A stretch of DNA of 64,000 nt. Source: Enchytraeus crypticus. Taxonomy: Eukaryota > Annelida > Clitellata > Enchytraeida > Enchytraeidae. The stretch lies in contig CAJHZI010000696.1 of NCBI GenBank assembly GCA_905160935.1, positions 514,501 through 578,500 on the forward strand, written 5' to 3'. Shown here piece after piece: positions 63,263 through 64,000 of this stretch. The position numbers and the translations under genes are program-made. Positions within the stretch are counted from its first letter, which is position 1; each line of letters starts with the position of its first letter. Under the pieces are notes generated by a model. That model was not told the origin of the DNA. It saw only the letters and a program-made list of their open reading frames with translations, and made no database searches.

Positions 63263-64000
63263 ATATACAAAATAATGTTATGATTTTCTATTGCGTCTAT
63301 TTCTTGTACAGAGTAGTGTATATTTTGTTTTAAACTATAATATTGAAGTGTTGGCATTTCAAACTATAAACTGATATGATATTTATATTTTTTTATTTTA
63401 CGCTAAATTTATTCTGCAAATTTAATTTAATTCGGTGTGTTAAAGTAAAGTTCTTAACAAAAAAGTTTAACATCTTGCATTTCTTGCTACAGTCACTATG
63501 TGGTTCTAGGAACTATTCCGACCCTGAGCTAAACATTTCACGCATCGTGTGCCACCAATCACCCAACCGGAGTCTTTTAAATCTTTCGTTTGATGACCTA
63601 TTGATTAATTACCTCGATTGATTAATTGAATTATTGAATGAGAGACTGATTGATGGACTAACTGATTGACTAACAGTTGGACTGTTGGATTGCTCTATTG
63701 ATTGATTGATTCATTAATTGATATTGATCAACAACCTATTGAGTCTTTATCAAGTAACTGATCCTGAGTTTAACTGAGTATTTATCCTGATCTTTATAAC
63801 AGTACTACAGTAGTTATACTATGATTTGATTTTTTACAGGGTTTGAAGTTTTTAGTACCATTTTATGGTCTTGCGTTATGTACATATTATTGATTTTATT
63901 ACAGTAGCACTTACGATTTTCTTGTTGATAATATCATAAGTCTAATAATAATAATAATAATAATAAATAGAGAGTCGGCTGGGACATTTTTGACCGCTTT
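63263..64000. other. No gene seen; AAT run near the end
   Basis: GATT-type repeats at 63615-63720 and a (TAA)n run at 63943-63966. No LINE piece is visible beside the (TAA)n within the window. Confidence 0.5.

Overview
The window looks like nuclear DNA of a marine invertebrate animal, possibly a lophotrochozoan. It is AT-rich. Genes are split by GT-AG introns. It is full of microsatellites, minisatellites, tRNA-derived SINEs and decayed non-LTR retrotransposons. I see no prokaryotic, organellar or viral genes, no rRNA and no convincing free tRNA gene. The species cannot be fixed from this sequence.

One real host gene was found. It is a plus-strand PDE3-type cyclic nucleotide phosphodiesterase, read as 13 exons from 31233 to 60348. 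Joined at GT-AG sites, the exons add up to 3120 bases, or 1039 codons plus a TAG stop, with no frame break. Exons 1-5 hold the regulatory linker, with RRxS-type sites, acidic and Ala-rich stretches. Exons 5-11 hold the HD-type catalytic domain, including its metal-binding His/Asp motifs and the PDE3-specific insert, which is longer here than in vertebrates. Exons 12-13 hold a basic then Ala/Ser/Thr-rich tail. The N-terminal membrane part of PDE3 is not visible and probably lies upstream of the window.

Bases 1-31232 hold no exon I can defend. They are tandem repeats (29-bp, 45-bp, 23-bp, 27-bp, 18-bp and others), CT/GA and TA microsatellites, SINE pieces and one decayed reverse transcriptase piece near 8560-8970.

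The introns carry four kinds of mobile DNA. (1) A Jockey-like LINE with endonuclease and YADD reverse transcriptase, minus strand, about 31806-34792, broken by stops and shifts. (2) A second LINE family whose 3' ends run into GA/CT microsatellites, with many copies. (3) C-terminal pieces of a LINE with a CCHC knuckle and a PD-(D/E)XK-like, probably restriction-like, endonuclease. These sit inside TAA repeats and end in a conserved hairpin, which fits an R4/Dong-like element. (4) Two tRNA-derived SINE families with Pol III B boxes. Several copies lie within 20-100 bases of PDE3 exons; two of the TAA-repeat LINE copies sit directly upstream of PDE3 3' splice sites.
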